In this document: piece after piece, positions 44,366-53,416 of the stretch
Layout of the letters: the number at the start of each line of letters is the position of its first letter
Numbering within the stretch: the stretch's first letter is position 1
Origin: Nostocales cyanobacterium HT-58-2
GTDB taxonomy: Bacteria; Cyanobacteriota; Cyanobacteriia; Cyanobacteriales; Nostocaceae
Assembly (NCBI GenBank): GCA_002163975.1
Contig: CP019636.1
Coordinates: forward strand, 5,893,501 to 5,957,500
Length of the DNA: 64,000 nt
Direction of reading: 5' to 3'
Made by a program: the position numbers and the translations under genes
The notes under the pieces: model-generated
What the model saw: only the letters and a program-made list of their open reading frames with translations
Database searches by the model: none
What the model was told of the DNA's origin: nothing

Positions 44366-44794
44366 TTATTCCCTTTCGTTTTCATAGCTGTGTAGTCTTG
44401 CATCTGCTTCAATTTCAGGCACAACTCGCTGAGAAAATCCCCAGGTAAATAGAACTGCAATCAGAGTCAGCATCATCCATTGAGGTGGTACATGGTCTGG
44501 GATCAATGCTTTAAACATCAATCTCACACCGACACCAAACACAGTTAAATAAGCAGCATCAAGTAAATAAGTAAACTCAGAAAGCCAGCGCACAAATAAA
44601 CCAGCCATAAAGCGTAAGGTGATAATACCAATGATGCAACCAGTCAAAACTAACCATGTCTTACTAGAGACTGCGACTGCGGCTGTGACGCTATCGAGAG
44701 AAAACGCTAAATCCGTAAAAGCAATCAAGAGAATAATTTGACCAAATGTAAATTTTGTATCTTTTGGAGAGTTACTGTTTTGTTCTAAGGACAA
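44366..44794 (-). CDS. TerC-family membrane protein, N-terminally truncated
   Basis: 142 residues. It matches only the second half of TerC proteins: FGQIILLIAFTDLAFSLDSV, TGCIIGIITLRFMAGLFVRW, and LDAAYLTVFGVGVRLMFKAL. The first half, with the paired SADNA-type motif and about three helices, is missing; normal TerC is roughly 230-250 residues. TerC proteins are linked to manganese efflux and tellurite resistance. The frame begins inside the 3' end of the TauE-like gene (23-bp overlap), where that gene is also cut short, so a deletion probably fused the two. May be non-functional. Confidence 0.8.
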   Translation of the reverse strand: MSLEQNSNSPKDTKFTFGQIILLIAFTDLAFSLDSVTAAVAVSSKTWLVLTGCIIGIITLRFMAGLFVRWLSEFTYLLDAAYLTVFGVGVRLMFKALIPDHVPPQWMMLTLIAVLFTWGFSQRVVPEIEADARLHSYENERE

Positions 44795-45569
44795 AACTAA
44801 AGATAATTCTTAAAGTTTGAGTCTGAACTCCCACTAAGACTCTTGCTCCCAATAAAGCACCAGGTAATACACCCAACATCACGGGCATTGTCACTCCTGG
44901 CTCAATATAACCCCACGCTAAGTACACACCCGCTGATGCTGCAGCTGTGACACCGATCATAAAATTGCTAGTGCTTGTGGAAACTTTAAACGGGAGACCC
45001 ATAGCTTGATCCATTGCCAAAACTTTGAATGCACCTGAACCAATGCCAAGCAAACCAGAAAGCACTCCAGCCATCAACATTATGCAAAACCCAACTGGTA
45101 CACAATGAACCTGGTAAGACATAATTCCCTCAGAAGTTGGGTAAGTGCTATTAAGTCTGAGATTGATTGCTAGGGAGTCAGATGAGTGATTGTCATGTTC
45201 AGCTTTGGGTTGCGCTGATAGGTAAGCTGAATAGAGTAGGACAATAGCAAGTACGACAGTAAGCGCTTTGAGAGAAAGAAAAGATGCTATCAAAGCTCCA
45301 ATTAATGCTCCGGTTATTGTTGCGACTTCTAAAAACATTCCTAGCCGCAGATTTGTGTAGCCTTTCTTAATGTATGTAGATGCAGCAGCACAAGAAGTAG
45401 CAATGACAGAAACGAGTGAAGCACCAATCGCGTATCGAATGTCAACTCCAAAGACAGCAGTTAATAAGGGTACTATCACGGCTCCACCCCCTAACCCAGT
45501 TAGCGCACCTAAAAAGCCAGCGATGAATGAGCCAAGGCAAACTAGCACAGAAAATTCTAGGATATTCAC
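44772..45569 (-). CDS. Sulfite exporter TauE/SafE (TSUP) family transporter, C-terminus altered
   Basis: 265 residues, about 7-8 helices. Twin TSUP repeats: AGFLGALTGLGGGAVIVPLL in the first half and AGVLSGLLGIGSGAFKVLAM in the second. The family moves sulfur compounds or other organic anions. The C-terminus ends VQTQTLRIIFSFVLRTKQ, where relatives continue with another hydrophobic helix, so the last helix looks lost at the junction with the TerC remnant. It heads the minus-strand cluster. Confidence 0.88.
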   Translation of the reverse strand: MNILEFSVLVCLGSFIAGFLGALTGLGGGAVIVPLLTAVFGVDIRYAIGASLVSVIATSCAAASTYIKKGYTNLRLGMFLEVATITGALIGALIASFLSLKALTVVLAIVLLYSAYLSAQPKAEHDNHSSDSLAINLRLNSTYPTSEGIMSYQVHCVPVGFCIMLMAGVLSGLLGIGSGAFKVLAMDQAMGLPFKVSTSTSNFMIGVTAAASAGVYLAWGYIEPGVTMPVMLGVLPGALLGARVLVGVQTQTLRIIFSFVLRTKQ

Positions 45570-46280
45570 GAGTCATTCCTCTTTTTGGTAGATGCATAGA
45601 AAGACTGCCGTTTTCTTGTTATGAATTTTTATTAAAGAAAAACAGTTGAGATGATGAGATTGATATCTGATTTGAAACCCTTACTACTGGAATATATTCA
45701 AACTACGCAGTTAGGCTTGAGATAAGGAGAGTCATATCATGTCTAGATGAATTTCTATCATTACGACTGACACTCGAACGCAAAGATATGGGGAAAATAC
45801 CAGAGTAAAGCGCTGACTCTACTTGAATTTGTGAGTTTTACTTTGGCTCAAGTCCGTGTATTTGACTAGTTTTACTTTAGGTTTTCTAAACGACAGAATC
45901 AAATATTATTTTTTCTAAAAATAATAATTAAAAGTAATTGATGAGATTGTAGAACATCGACAACATAAGAAGTGGAAGAAAACTTCAGCTAAGAAGGTGC
46001 AAAGACCTTGTTCATTTTGATTGGAGTTCTACGATTAATAAAACCATGTGGCGAAGTTTTGCGATCGCGTCGGTGATTAAACACGCGCTTTACAAAGGTA
46101 TAGGTTTGCTAAATAACTGGTAACAATTCATATAGATTTTCCATACACAAATCATTTATCTGTGTATCTGTGTTAATCTGTCGTTCCATTTTCATCCAAT
46201 TGAGTTTTGCATGAAGCTTATTGAAGTGAAGCCTCATAAACACAATCAATTGACTCTGTCAAACGCACATTAACTCATGC
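45570..46280. other. 711-bp intergenic region
   Basis: Lies upstream of the TauE-to-CadD cluster and downstream of the ABC ATPase gene, both minus strand. Mostly AT-rich with no credible ORF. One HIP1 site at about 46060. It must contain the promoter of the membrane cluster. Confidence 0.45.
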
Positions 46281-47060
46281 CTAAAATCCAAATTCATCTT
46301 GAGCTTTTGCTTGCGTCAAGCTTTCTTTTACACTCACCCAACTTATCTCAGGAGCCTCTTGATTGACAAGCAAGCGACCTTGTTGTAAACATAATAGCCG
46401 TGTACAAAACTTCTGGGCTAACTCGAGCTGATGGTTTACCATGACAACCGTTGTTTGATGACTATGAGCCAACTTGCTTAAAATTTCCATAAGACGCTCT
46501 GACCTACCTACATCTAAGGCAGATGTTGGCTCATCTAACAATAAGATTTTCGGTTGAATAACTAAAGCGCGGGCGATCGCCACAAGCTGTCGCTGACCAG
46601 CAGAAAGTTGTACTTCGGTCCGTGCTGACCATTCGTCTGGAATTTCCAATTGTTCTATCCAGTGAGTCACACGTTCCTGAATGGTCTGTTTGGGTAAACC
46701 ACGCAAAACCAGGGGATAAGCCAATGCTTCTTTCACGGTCATTCCTAACAGCTTGGGCTCTTGGGCTACTAGTGTCACAAAGGAGCGTAGCTGCAACACA
46801 GGAATTTGGCGATACTCTTGATTCTCTAGGTAAATTTTACCGCTTGTCGGTTCACTAAGACGATTTAGCAGACGCAATAAATAAGTTTTTCCGGCACCGG
46901 ATGGTCCAACAATGGCAACGCGTTCTCCCTCAAATACCTCAAAGGAAATATCCTGCAATATTGGATGTCCCAGCACTTTATCTTTCGTCTGGGTTTTCAA
47001 GCTGCCAAAAAGACTGACTTGTTCCAAGTGCAGTTGTGCTTTGAGGGTAAGTTTCCCCAT
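46281..47060 (-). CDS. ABC transporter ATP-binding protein
   Basis: 259 residues from the ATG at 47060 (MGKLTLKAQLHLEQVSLF), chosen because the ABC domain starts directly after it. A GTG at 47180 would add 40 residues of unclear nature. Walker A GPSGAGKT, Q-loop VAQEPKLLGM, signature LSAGQRQLVAIARALV, Walker B ILLLDEPTSAL and switch His MVNHQLE are all present, so it should hydrolyse ATP. Resembles the FetA/YbbL and phosphate-importer type. No membrane partner is adjacent, so the transported substrate is unknown. Confidence 0.9.
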   Translation of the reverse strand: MGKLTLKAQLHLEQVSLFGSLKTQTKDKVLGHPILQDISFEVFEGERVAIVGPSGAGKTYLLRLLNRLSEPTSGKIYLENQEYRQIPVLQLRSFVTLVAQEPKLLGMTVKEALAYPLVLRGLPKQTIQERVTHWIEQLEIPDEWSARTEVQLSAGQRQLVAIARALVIQPKILLLDEPTSALDVGRSERLMEILSKLAHSHQTTVVMVNHQLELAQKFCTRLLCLQQGRLLVNQEAPEISWVSVKESLTQAKAQDEFGF

Positions 47061-47255
47061 CTGCGTGTCTTGTTGAATCTCCAAGTTAAACCTTTGTATG
47101 AACAGTGTTCTTTTAGTTTCACGCCCATTTAGCAACGCATGGCTAACGGATGTAGCGGATAGTTTTTCTTGGAATTCCACACAGATAACTCATCCGTTAC
47201 ATCCATCGCACCATAGGTTATCAATCGCCTACTTTGCGTGATGCTCTAGTTTATG

Positions 47256-47813
47256 TTACCTTGCGCTAACGCTCTCGGCGATCGTCCAGCCATCAACCAA
47301 CAGCAGCAATAGCGTAAATCCAAGTAAAATTAAGTACATCCATGGTTGAGCTAAAGGATAAACATCTGTCGTATCTATCCCTGTTTTTTCTTGCACAAGT
47401 TTTACCAAACGGGCAAATCCAACAATGCGCATCGGTAGTAAATAAGCTTTTCCTTCCTGAGACACAAAGTAGTAAACGATTCCTCCTTGACCAGTCGTCC
47501 GGGGTTTTAACTCTTTTACCTCGGACCAAGGTAAAGACCAACCTTTGCGGAAAAAACGCGGTACCCATTGAGGATAAGTGACCTCAATCCCTTTGTCATC
47601 TACTATGACACGTTCGCTCAACGCTGCATATAAAGCTACTAAACCAATGCCAATGCCCACCCATAACAATGTTGGTGGTACGGGCGCACCTGTGACTTGT
47701 GATAGGAAAGGTAATGGTGTGGTAAGTGCTACATATAGACACAAAAGCGTGATCCGAATTAAAGGAGAGAGGCGAAATACAGAAGATGAAGTATCGGCTG
47801 AGTTTGCTGTCAC
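47256..47813 (-). CDS. Conserved cyanobacterial membrane protein, PH-like centre
   Basis: 185 residues, function unknown. Two N-terminal hydrophobic stretches (about 20-65), a soluble middle (SERVIVDDKGIEVTYPQWVP, LPWSEVKELKPRTTGQGGIV) that reads like a bacterial PH domain, and a C-terminal membrane helix (MYLILLGFTLLLLLV). The HIP1 octamer spans the 3' end. No operon partner seen. Confidence 0.78.
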   Translation of the reverse strand: MTANSADTSSSVFRLSPLIRITLLCLYVALTTPLPFLSQVTGAPVPPTLLWVGIGIGLVALYAALSERVIVDDKGIEVTYPQWVPRFFRKGWSLPWSEVKELKPRTTGQGGIVYYFVSQEGKAYLLPMRIVGFARLVKLVQEKTGIDTTDVYPLAQPWMYLILLGFTLLLLLVDGWTIAESVSAR

Positions 47814-47997
47814 GGCTCCATCATGATTGTTGTGCTTTAAGTTAATACTAACTGGAAATTATGCAGCTAGGATTGCCGATGAACGATCGCCATTACCCTT
47901 GAGTCTGTGGGCTTATCTTCGCCAGTGACTTCTAGCTTTCTCAAAGCAGTATTGTTTGGCAAACTGGTTGTGAGGCTGTCAGGTCATTGAAGACTCA

Positions 47998-48477
47998 TCA
48001 TGGTAAGTATTTTTGTACTACACTCCAGCCCGTGAGGGATACCCAAATGAAGCCAAAAAACAAAACAACGTTGGTAGCTACGTGGATACGTCTAGCCCAA
48101 GGTTGTCGGGTATCAATGAGTAATGCACTTCCAGCAGACAGCAAAACTAGCACCACTGCTATCAATCCAGCAAATAAGTGTGGTGAGTGTCCTAAGGAAC
48201 CAAAATGACCCAAAGTACCTATAATCCCAATGAGTAGCAGAAGCAACACTAAACTTACCATGCAACTGCCGATTATATAGTGAAGAGAACGTATCTTTAT
48301 ATTTCCCTGAGTGAACGGGGAAATAGGGAAAAGAAAAGAAGGGTGCTGCGATGTTCTGTTACGAAACATCCAAAAGCCTGTTATCGCCAATAGCAAATAA
48401 GCTAGTAGCGATAAACCCATCGACCATGCTGCTATTCTCCACAGCCAAAGAAAGGAAGGAAGGTTCATAGTAGACAT
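47998..48477 (-). CDS. DUF4079-type membrane protein
   Basis: 159 residues with four membrane helices: LWRIAAWSMGLSLLAYLLLA, LHYIIGSCMVSLVLLLLLIG, HLFAGLIAVVLVLLSAGSAL and VATNVVLFFGFIWVSLTGW. The His residues in LHYIIGS, GHFGSLGHSPHLFAG and RRIHVATN resemble those of cytochrome b561-like DUF4079 proteins common in cyanobacteria and plastid lineages. Haem binding is plausible but not shown. Confidence 0.75.
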   Translation of the reverse strand: MSTMNLPSFLWLWRIAAWSMGLSLLAYLLLAITGFWMFRNRTSQHPSFLFPISPFTQGNIKIRSLHYIIGSCMVSLVLLLLLIGIIGTLGHFGSLGHSPHLFAGLIAVVLVLLSAGSALLIDTRQPWARRIHVATNVVLFFGFIWVSLTGWSVVQKYLP

Positions 48478-48580
48478 TGTAGATGGGGAAGTGGTGTTAT
48501 GGCGTAATAGTAGAGATTAATTACTAAACAAAAGAGGGCAGCTGAATGCAGCAACCCTCAAACTCAACAAAATTGTTTTT

Positions 48581-48973
48581 TTAATCAATGGATAGTAAAC
48601 CAGCGACTTGCAAAGGTTTTATGAAATCTCCGGTTGTTGTATGAATCTGCACAATTGATTTTTTATTGATAGGGTTTATTGCTGGTTCTGAGTCTGTGTC
48701 AAACTCATGACCAATGGGTTCTGTGATAGTAAGGCGATCGCACGGAATTGTATCCGATAAAATTGCACTTGCCATCATGCCCGTATGAATTTCAAGTTGA
48801 GCTCCTCTCGGAGCTTCAAACACTAACCTTTGTCCAGGAAAAACAACCCGTTCAAAGTACCAATTGGGAATATTAGAGATGCGAGCCACCTGTATTTTGC
48901 TTGTGGCATTGACATAGCAGCAGAACATCTGACCTGATTGCTCAGGTGGTAGAGGATCTAGTATTTGAGCCAT
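48581..48973 (-). CDS. DUF1830 domain protein
   Basis: 130 residues. Core QMFCCYVNATSKIQVARISN then IPNWYFERVVFPGQRLVFEA and QLEIHTGMMASAILSDTIPC matches the small cyanobacteria-specific DUF1830 family. Function unknown; no membrane segments. Two adjacent cysteines (FCCY) are conserved in the family. Confidence 0.85.
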   Translation of the reverse strand: MAQILDPLPPEQSGQMFCCYVNATSKIQVARISNIPNWYFERVVFPGQRLVFEAPRGAQLEIHTGMMASAILSDTIPCDRLTITEPIGHEFDTDSEPAINPINKKSIVQIHTTTGDFIKPLQVAGLLSID

Positions 48974-49498
48974 AACTGCTGAGGAGCTTTACGCCACTAT
49001 TTTATGTTACACCAGTCAACCTAGCATCGCCTGATCCCCGACTGCTGTAATCCCGACTACCAACTGAAATTTTCTGCGTTATTTCTCTCTGAAGATACGC
49101 GGATATATGAAAAATTTGTAAAAATCTATGCCTTTTTTGCAATTGTACATTATGCTCCCATAAATGTAATGTTCCCTAGTTCACAAAAAAATCTCAAAGA
49201 GTGAGATTCATTTGCCTTATCTCAACTTATTCTCTACAACTAAGGCACGTGGATCATCGCTTCGCAAAGACAGTGGGTGTTATTGTAAAGCTATATAGAG
49301 AAAAAATCATTATATCTCTCTTCAGAGACTGTACATCTGAAGGCAAAGTCGTTTATCTATTTCTACTGCGATCAATAAAATAAGCAGACTAATTAATAAT
49401 CTGTATAAATGTCAAGTAATATTAAGATATAGGACAAAAAAACAAAATAAACACTCTTAAAAAAGATATTGTGCTCGCTTTGCCTTGAAGACAGAAAG
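48974..49498. other. 525-bp divergent intergenic region
   Basis: AT-rich region between the DUF1830 gene (minus) and the radical SAM gene (plus). A 60-codon frame at 49201-49383 lacks a ribosome site and any recognisable features and is not called. Confidence 0.45.
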
Positions 49499-51091
49499 AT
49501 GGAAGTTAAAAGACCTGTGATGGACAACCGAATTCTCTATGTTCGCCTTCCCTGTAACCCCATCTTTCCTATTGGGGTTGTTTATCTTGCAGATCACGTC
49601 CACAAGCTGTTTCCCAATATTGAACAGCGGATTTTTGATTTAGGATGTGTGCCACCCTTAGATTATGCCTCCGCTTTGGATGAGTGTATTGATGAATTTA
49701 AACCAACACAGCTAGTTTTTTCTTGGCGGGATATCCAAATATATGCCCCCGTGGGTGGACGTGGCGGGAACCCATTACAGAACGCCTTTGAAATCTTTTA
49801 CGCCAAAAATCCTTTGGTGAAACTACACGGTGCTTTGGGCGGCTTGCGGATGCTTACAAGTTACTACACAGAACTGTGGCGTAATTTGGGATTAATCAAA
49901 CGTGGGTTCAAACGCGCCCGTAAATATGAGTCTGATGTCCGCCTAGTTGTAGGTGGCGGTGCAGTGAGTGTATTTTATAAACAGTTAGGGAAAAGCTTGC
50001 CAAAGGGGACAATTGTTTCTGTGGGTGAGGGAGAAACCCTGCTAGAAAAACTTTTAACTGGAAGAGAGTTTAGGGATGAACGTTGCTACGTGGTAGGAGA
50101 AACTCAACCACGCGATCGCCTGATTCATGAACAACCCACGCCAGTACAAAAAACTGCCTGTAACTACGAGTATATTGAAAGTATCTGGTCTGAATTTAAC
50201 TATTATCTGCAAGAAGGAGATTTCTACATAGGTGTGCAAACCAAACGCGGTTGTCCCCATAACTGCTGCTATTGCGTTTATACCGTTGTAGAAGGCAAAC
50301 AGGTGCGTATAAATCCTGCTGATGAAGTCGTTACTGAGATGCGACAACTTTATAATCGCGGCATACGTAACTTCTGGTTTACCGATGCCCAATTTATCCC
50401 AGCCAGGAAATTCATTGAAGATGCAGAGGAACTGTTGCAGAAAATAGTTGATTCTGGCATGACAGATATTCACTGGGCAGCATACATCCGCGCCGACAAC
50501 CTCACACCAAAGGTGTGTGAGTTGATGGTAAAAACGGGGATGAACTACTTTGAAATTGGGATTACTAGTGGTTCTCAAGAACTCGTTCGCAAGATGCGCA
50601 TGGGTTATAACCTGCGAACAGTCTTGCAAAATTGCCGTGACTTAAAAGCCGCTGGGTTCAATGACTTAGTTTCCGTCAACTACTCCTTTAATGTTATTGA
50701 CGAACGCCCAGAAACCATTCGCCAAACCATCGCTTACCACCGAGAATTAGAACGGATTTTTGGTGCTGATAAAGTTGAACCAGCTATCTTTTTTATTGGG
50801 CTACAACCCCATACCCATCTAGAAGAATATGCTTTTAAAGAGGGTATTGTGAAACCAGGGTACAATCCCATGAGTCAAATGCCATGGGACGTCAGAAAAG
50901 TTCTCTGGAATCCCGAACCCCTCGGTTCCTTCTTTGGCGAAGTCTGCTTGCAAGCATGGCGACGAAATCCTAACGACTTCGGACGCGAAGTCATGAAAAT
51001 ATTGGAAGAAAGAGTGGGTTGTGCTGATTTAGAAGAAGCACTTTCCGCACCTGTTGAAACAAAAGAAAAACAACTTGTCAGCGTATCATAG
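49499..51091 (+). CDS. Radical SAM protein, photosystem II high-light acclimation type
   Basis: 530 residues from the ATG at 49499 (MEVKRPVMDNRILYVRLPCN); ATG at 49520 is equally plausible, and TTG at 49469 opens the frame earlier. B12-binding-like N-terminal region (DHVHKLFPNIEQRIFDLGCV, VVGGGAVSVFYKQLG), then the radical SAM cluster motif RGCPHNCCYC (CxxxCxxC) and a TIM-barrel core (FWFTDAQFIPARKF, EIGITSGSQELVRKM). This matches a cyanobacterial family annotated as PSII high-light acclimation radical SAM; the reaction is not known. The 3' flank (51095-51240) is a low-complexity repeat. Confidence 0.87.
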   Translation: MEVKRPVMDNRILYVRLPCNPIFPIGVVYLADHVHKLFPNIEQRIFDLGCVPPLDYASALDECIDEFKPTQLVFSWRDIQIYAPVGGRGGNPLQNAFEIFYAKNPLVKLHGALGGLRMLTSYYTELWRNLGLIKRGFKRARKYESDVRLVVGGGAVSVFYKQLGKSLPKGTIVSVGEGETLLEKLLTGREFRDERCYVVGETQPRDRLIHEQPTPVQKTACNYEYIESIWSEFNYYLQEGDFYIGVQTKRGCPHNCCYCVYTVVEGKQVRINPADEVVTEMRQLYNRGIRNFWFTDAQFIPARKFIEDAEELLQKIVDSGMTDIHWAAYIRADNLTPKVCELMVKTGMNYFEIGITSGSQELVRKMRMGYNLRTVLQNCRDLKAAGFNDLVSVNYSFNVIDERPETIRQTIAYHRELERIFGADKVEPAIFFIGLQPHTHLEEYAFKEGIVKPGYNPMSQMPWDVRKVLWNPEPLGSFFGEVCLQAWRRNPNDFGREVMKILEERVGCADLEEALSAPVETKEKQLVSVS

Positions 51092-51094
51092 AAG

Positions 51095-51240
51095 ACATGG
51101 AGATGAGGAGGATGAGGAAGCTATTTCTCCGCCTGTCTCCTCATCTTTCCACTCCTCGCCTGCGCGGTTCATCGAAGAAGGGAACAGGGAACAGGGAATA
51201 GGGAACAGGCAACAGTTTTCCTATTCTCTATTCCCTATCC
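51095..51240. repeat. Purine-rich low-complexity plus AGGGAAC tandem repeats
   Basis: GGAGATGAGGAGGATGAGGA, then its pyrimidine counterpart CTGTCTCCTCATC, then AGGGAACAGGGAATAGGGAA and the inverted TATTCTCTATTCCCTATCCC. Cyanobacterial STRR type. Confidence 0.8.
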
Positions 51241-51342
51241 CGAAGTAAGAGACCCCACTTGAAGCAAATGACTTGTTTCAGGTGAGTATAAATCCCCATC
51301 TGAAACCTCTGTTCCCTGTTGCCTTTTTAATTTATTAAACCC

Positions 51343-52743
51343 ATGTTAGAAGGCTCGATTTTACAAAAGCTCAAAGCAGCTCATCATCATAGTAAAAGAC
51401 CAATTCAATACGGCGTCTATTACAAAAATACCCTGGTTTCCCTGTGCCATGCCTTAGAAGACCAGATCTTGAACGAAGACAGTACACCCCTAGTCATCAC
51501 AGCCTTCCAACAGGGGAAATGGTATCTGCAAGAAGCCGAAAGGTACGCAGACATCGCCAAAAAATCCTGTCAAGTGGCTATCATGGCTTCCCTGGATGCA
51601 GGTTTTGCTGAACATTCTACAAGTCAGTTGCCCAATGTTAATTTAGTTGCATTGGATTCATCAGATCCAGTGGCGCAGGAGTGGCACCTGATTATCTTGT
51701 CGCGGAAATACACGGCGATGGTCATTTGTCAAGAACTATCAGAGGCAGATTATGGTTCGACTGGACTACCTGCATCCGATGTAGAGCGGAAATTCTACGG
51801 CTTGTGGACGTTTGAACCGGAGTTAGTGAAAGAAACAGCAGAATTGGCAATTTCTCACATTGGAAAATACAATCCAGAACTGGCAAAAACACTCAAGGCA
51901 CACAAAGATGCAATTCAGCCTAGTCTTGCTACGCCAGAAGCCTTGGCTGCAGTCACCTCCAGAGTCGTGGATTACCTCCAAACAGGGCAAGTCAACATAT
52001 CTGTCCCTACAGAGGTTCGTCACCAGGCTCTAGATCGTAACCTGGTTTCCAACGAAGTTCAAGCATTCTTACGAATGGCGCAAATCATTGATGCTGCTGA
52101 TATTACCAATCCAATGGTAGCCGCAGAGGTGGTAGCGCTAGCAGAAATCATGGGGCAAATTTTGGAGCTTCCCGCATGGCAAATGAAACGTTTACGCCTT
52201 GCAGGTTTGCTGCATCGTATAGATCCATTACAAAGAGCCGAAAGCGTTCTTTCTCCAGGGACTTCCACTCGCTACGAAGAAGATGCACCGAGTTGTCCCT
52301 TGACTTGTCCTTTAGTACCAGGAGCACAAGTTCTGCGAACCATGCCACAACTGCGGGCGATCGCACAAATTATCACACATCAAAGCGAGTGGTGGGATGG
52401 AACAGGTGAACCAGCTGCGTTAGCTGGGGATGAAATTCCTCTAGAGTCAAGAATTCTAGCATTAGTCGCAGACTTCCAGTGGCGGATTAATCAGAAAAAA
52501 ACGTCTCAGATCAGTCGCGAGGAGATATTTGCTCAAGCCTTAGAAGAGTGCAAACAGCTGCAATCGTCTCGCTTTGATCCCAAACTTGTCGATACACTAA
52601 CTTTGTTGGTTATGGGTTTACAACAGGGACTTGATTTACCTTTGATGACACCCAAAGTCAGTGCTAGTATGTGGCTGCTTAATAGCAGGCTAGACAGCCT
52701 CAGCAAAGCAGATAGTGAAATAGGCAGTTATCGAAAATTGTAA
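51343..52743 (+). CDS. DICT sensor with degenerate HD-GYP domain
   Basis: 466 residues. The N-terminal DICT domain (about 1-165: KAAHHHSKRPIQYGVYYKNT, VITAFQQGKWYLQEAERYAD) is a predicted sensory module linked to light or two-component signalling. The C-terminal half (about 230-440) aligns with HD-GYP phosphodiesterases, but the HD pair reads H291-R292 (LAGLLHRID) and the GYP motif reads WWDGTGEP (residues 350-357). Metal-binding Asp and the Tyr are therefore lost, and cyclic-di-GMP hydrolysis is unlikely. It may act as a binding or scaffold protein. The pentapeptide gene follows 32 bp later. Confidence 0.85.
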   Translation: MLEGSILQKLKAAHHHSKRPIQYGVYYKNTLVSLCHALEDQILNEDSTPLVITAFQQGKWYLQEAERYADIAKKSCQVAIMASLDAGFAEHSTSQLPNVNLVALDSSDPVAQEWHLIILSRKYTAMVICQELSEADYGSTGLPASDVERKFYGLWTFEPELVKETAELAISHIGKYNPELAKTLKAHKDAIQPSLATPEALAAVTSRVVDYLQTGQVNISVPTEVRHQALDRNLVSNEVQAFLRMAQIIDAADITNPMVAAEVVALAEIMGQILELPAWQMKRLRLAGLLHRIDPLQRAESVLSPGTSTRYEEDAPSCPLTCPLVPGAQVLRTMPQLRAIAQIITHQSEWWDGTGEPAALAGDEIPLESRILALVADFQWRINQKKTSQISREEIFAQALEECKQLQSSRFDPKLVDTLTLLVMGLQQGLDLPLMTPKVSASMWLLNSRLDSLSKADSEIGSYRKL

Positions 52744-52775
52744 TAAACTACGAAGGCGCGAAGAGCGCAAAGAAG

Positions 52776-53414
52776 ATGAATATTGAAGAAATTCGATTAG
52801 GAAAACTCAAACAACTGCCAGGAGCAAATTTAGAAGACGAAGATTTATCAGGCGTTGATTTAAGCCGCGTCAATTTTGCTGGTGCTCACCTCGTTGGCAC
52901 AATTTTTACAAGTTCCAAACTTGAAGGAGGACATTTAGAAGGGGCAAATTTGATGGGAGCCAACCTCGTAGAAACTGATTTACGGGCAAACCTGATGGGA
53001 GCAAATTTGATGCAAGCAGATTTGACGGGTGCTGACTTGCGTGGTAGCAATTTGCGTGGTGCTAACTTGATGGGAGCAAGACTGAGTGAAGTGTCTTTTG
53101 TCGGTGCTTTCTTAAGTGGTGCCAATTTGATGAATGTCAATTTACAAGGTGTTGACTTTCGAGGTGCTGATTTGCGAGGCGCGAACTTGACTGGGGCTAA
53201 TCTCAAAGGTGCAGACTTGAGCCGCGCAGATTTGCAAGGAGCATTGTTGAGTGAGGCGAATCTAGAAGAGGCGGACTTACGGGGGGTGAATCTTGCTGGA
53301 GCAAATTTGACTGGTGCTAATTTACTGTGTGCTGAACTAGAGGGTGCTAATTTAAGTGGTGTGAATTTGGAGAGAGCTTGTTTGGTGGGAACAGTGGTTG
53401 AAATGGCTTCGTAA
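52776..53414 (+). CDS. Pentapeptide repeat protein
   Basis: 212 residues, almost entirely A(D/N)LxG/x pentapeptides from about residue 15 to the end (for example ANLMGANLVETDLRANLMGA), predicted to form a right-handed quadrilateral beta-helix of about eight coils. No signal peptide, so cytosolic. Function unknown; some relatives mimic DNA, most cyanobacterial ones are uncharacterised. Probably co-transcribed with the DICT gene. Confidence 0.95.
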   Translation: MNIEEIRLGKLKQLPGANLEDEDLSGVDLSRVNFAGAHLVGTIFTSSKLEGGHLEGANLMGANLVETDLRANLMGANLMQADLTGADLRGSNLRGANLMGARLSEVSFVGAFLSGANLMNVNLQGVDFRGADLRGANLTGANLKGADLSRADLQGALLSEANLEEADLRGVNLAGANLTGANLLCAELEGANLSGVNLERACLVGTVVEMAS

Positions 53415-53416
53415 AT

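Noticed and set aside
49201..49383. 60-codon plus-strand frame before the radical SAM gene
   Set aside because: No ribosome site, no recognisable features and AT-rich composition.
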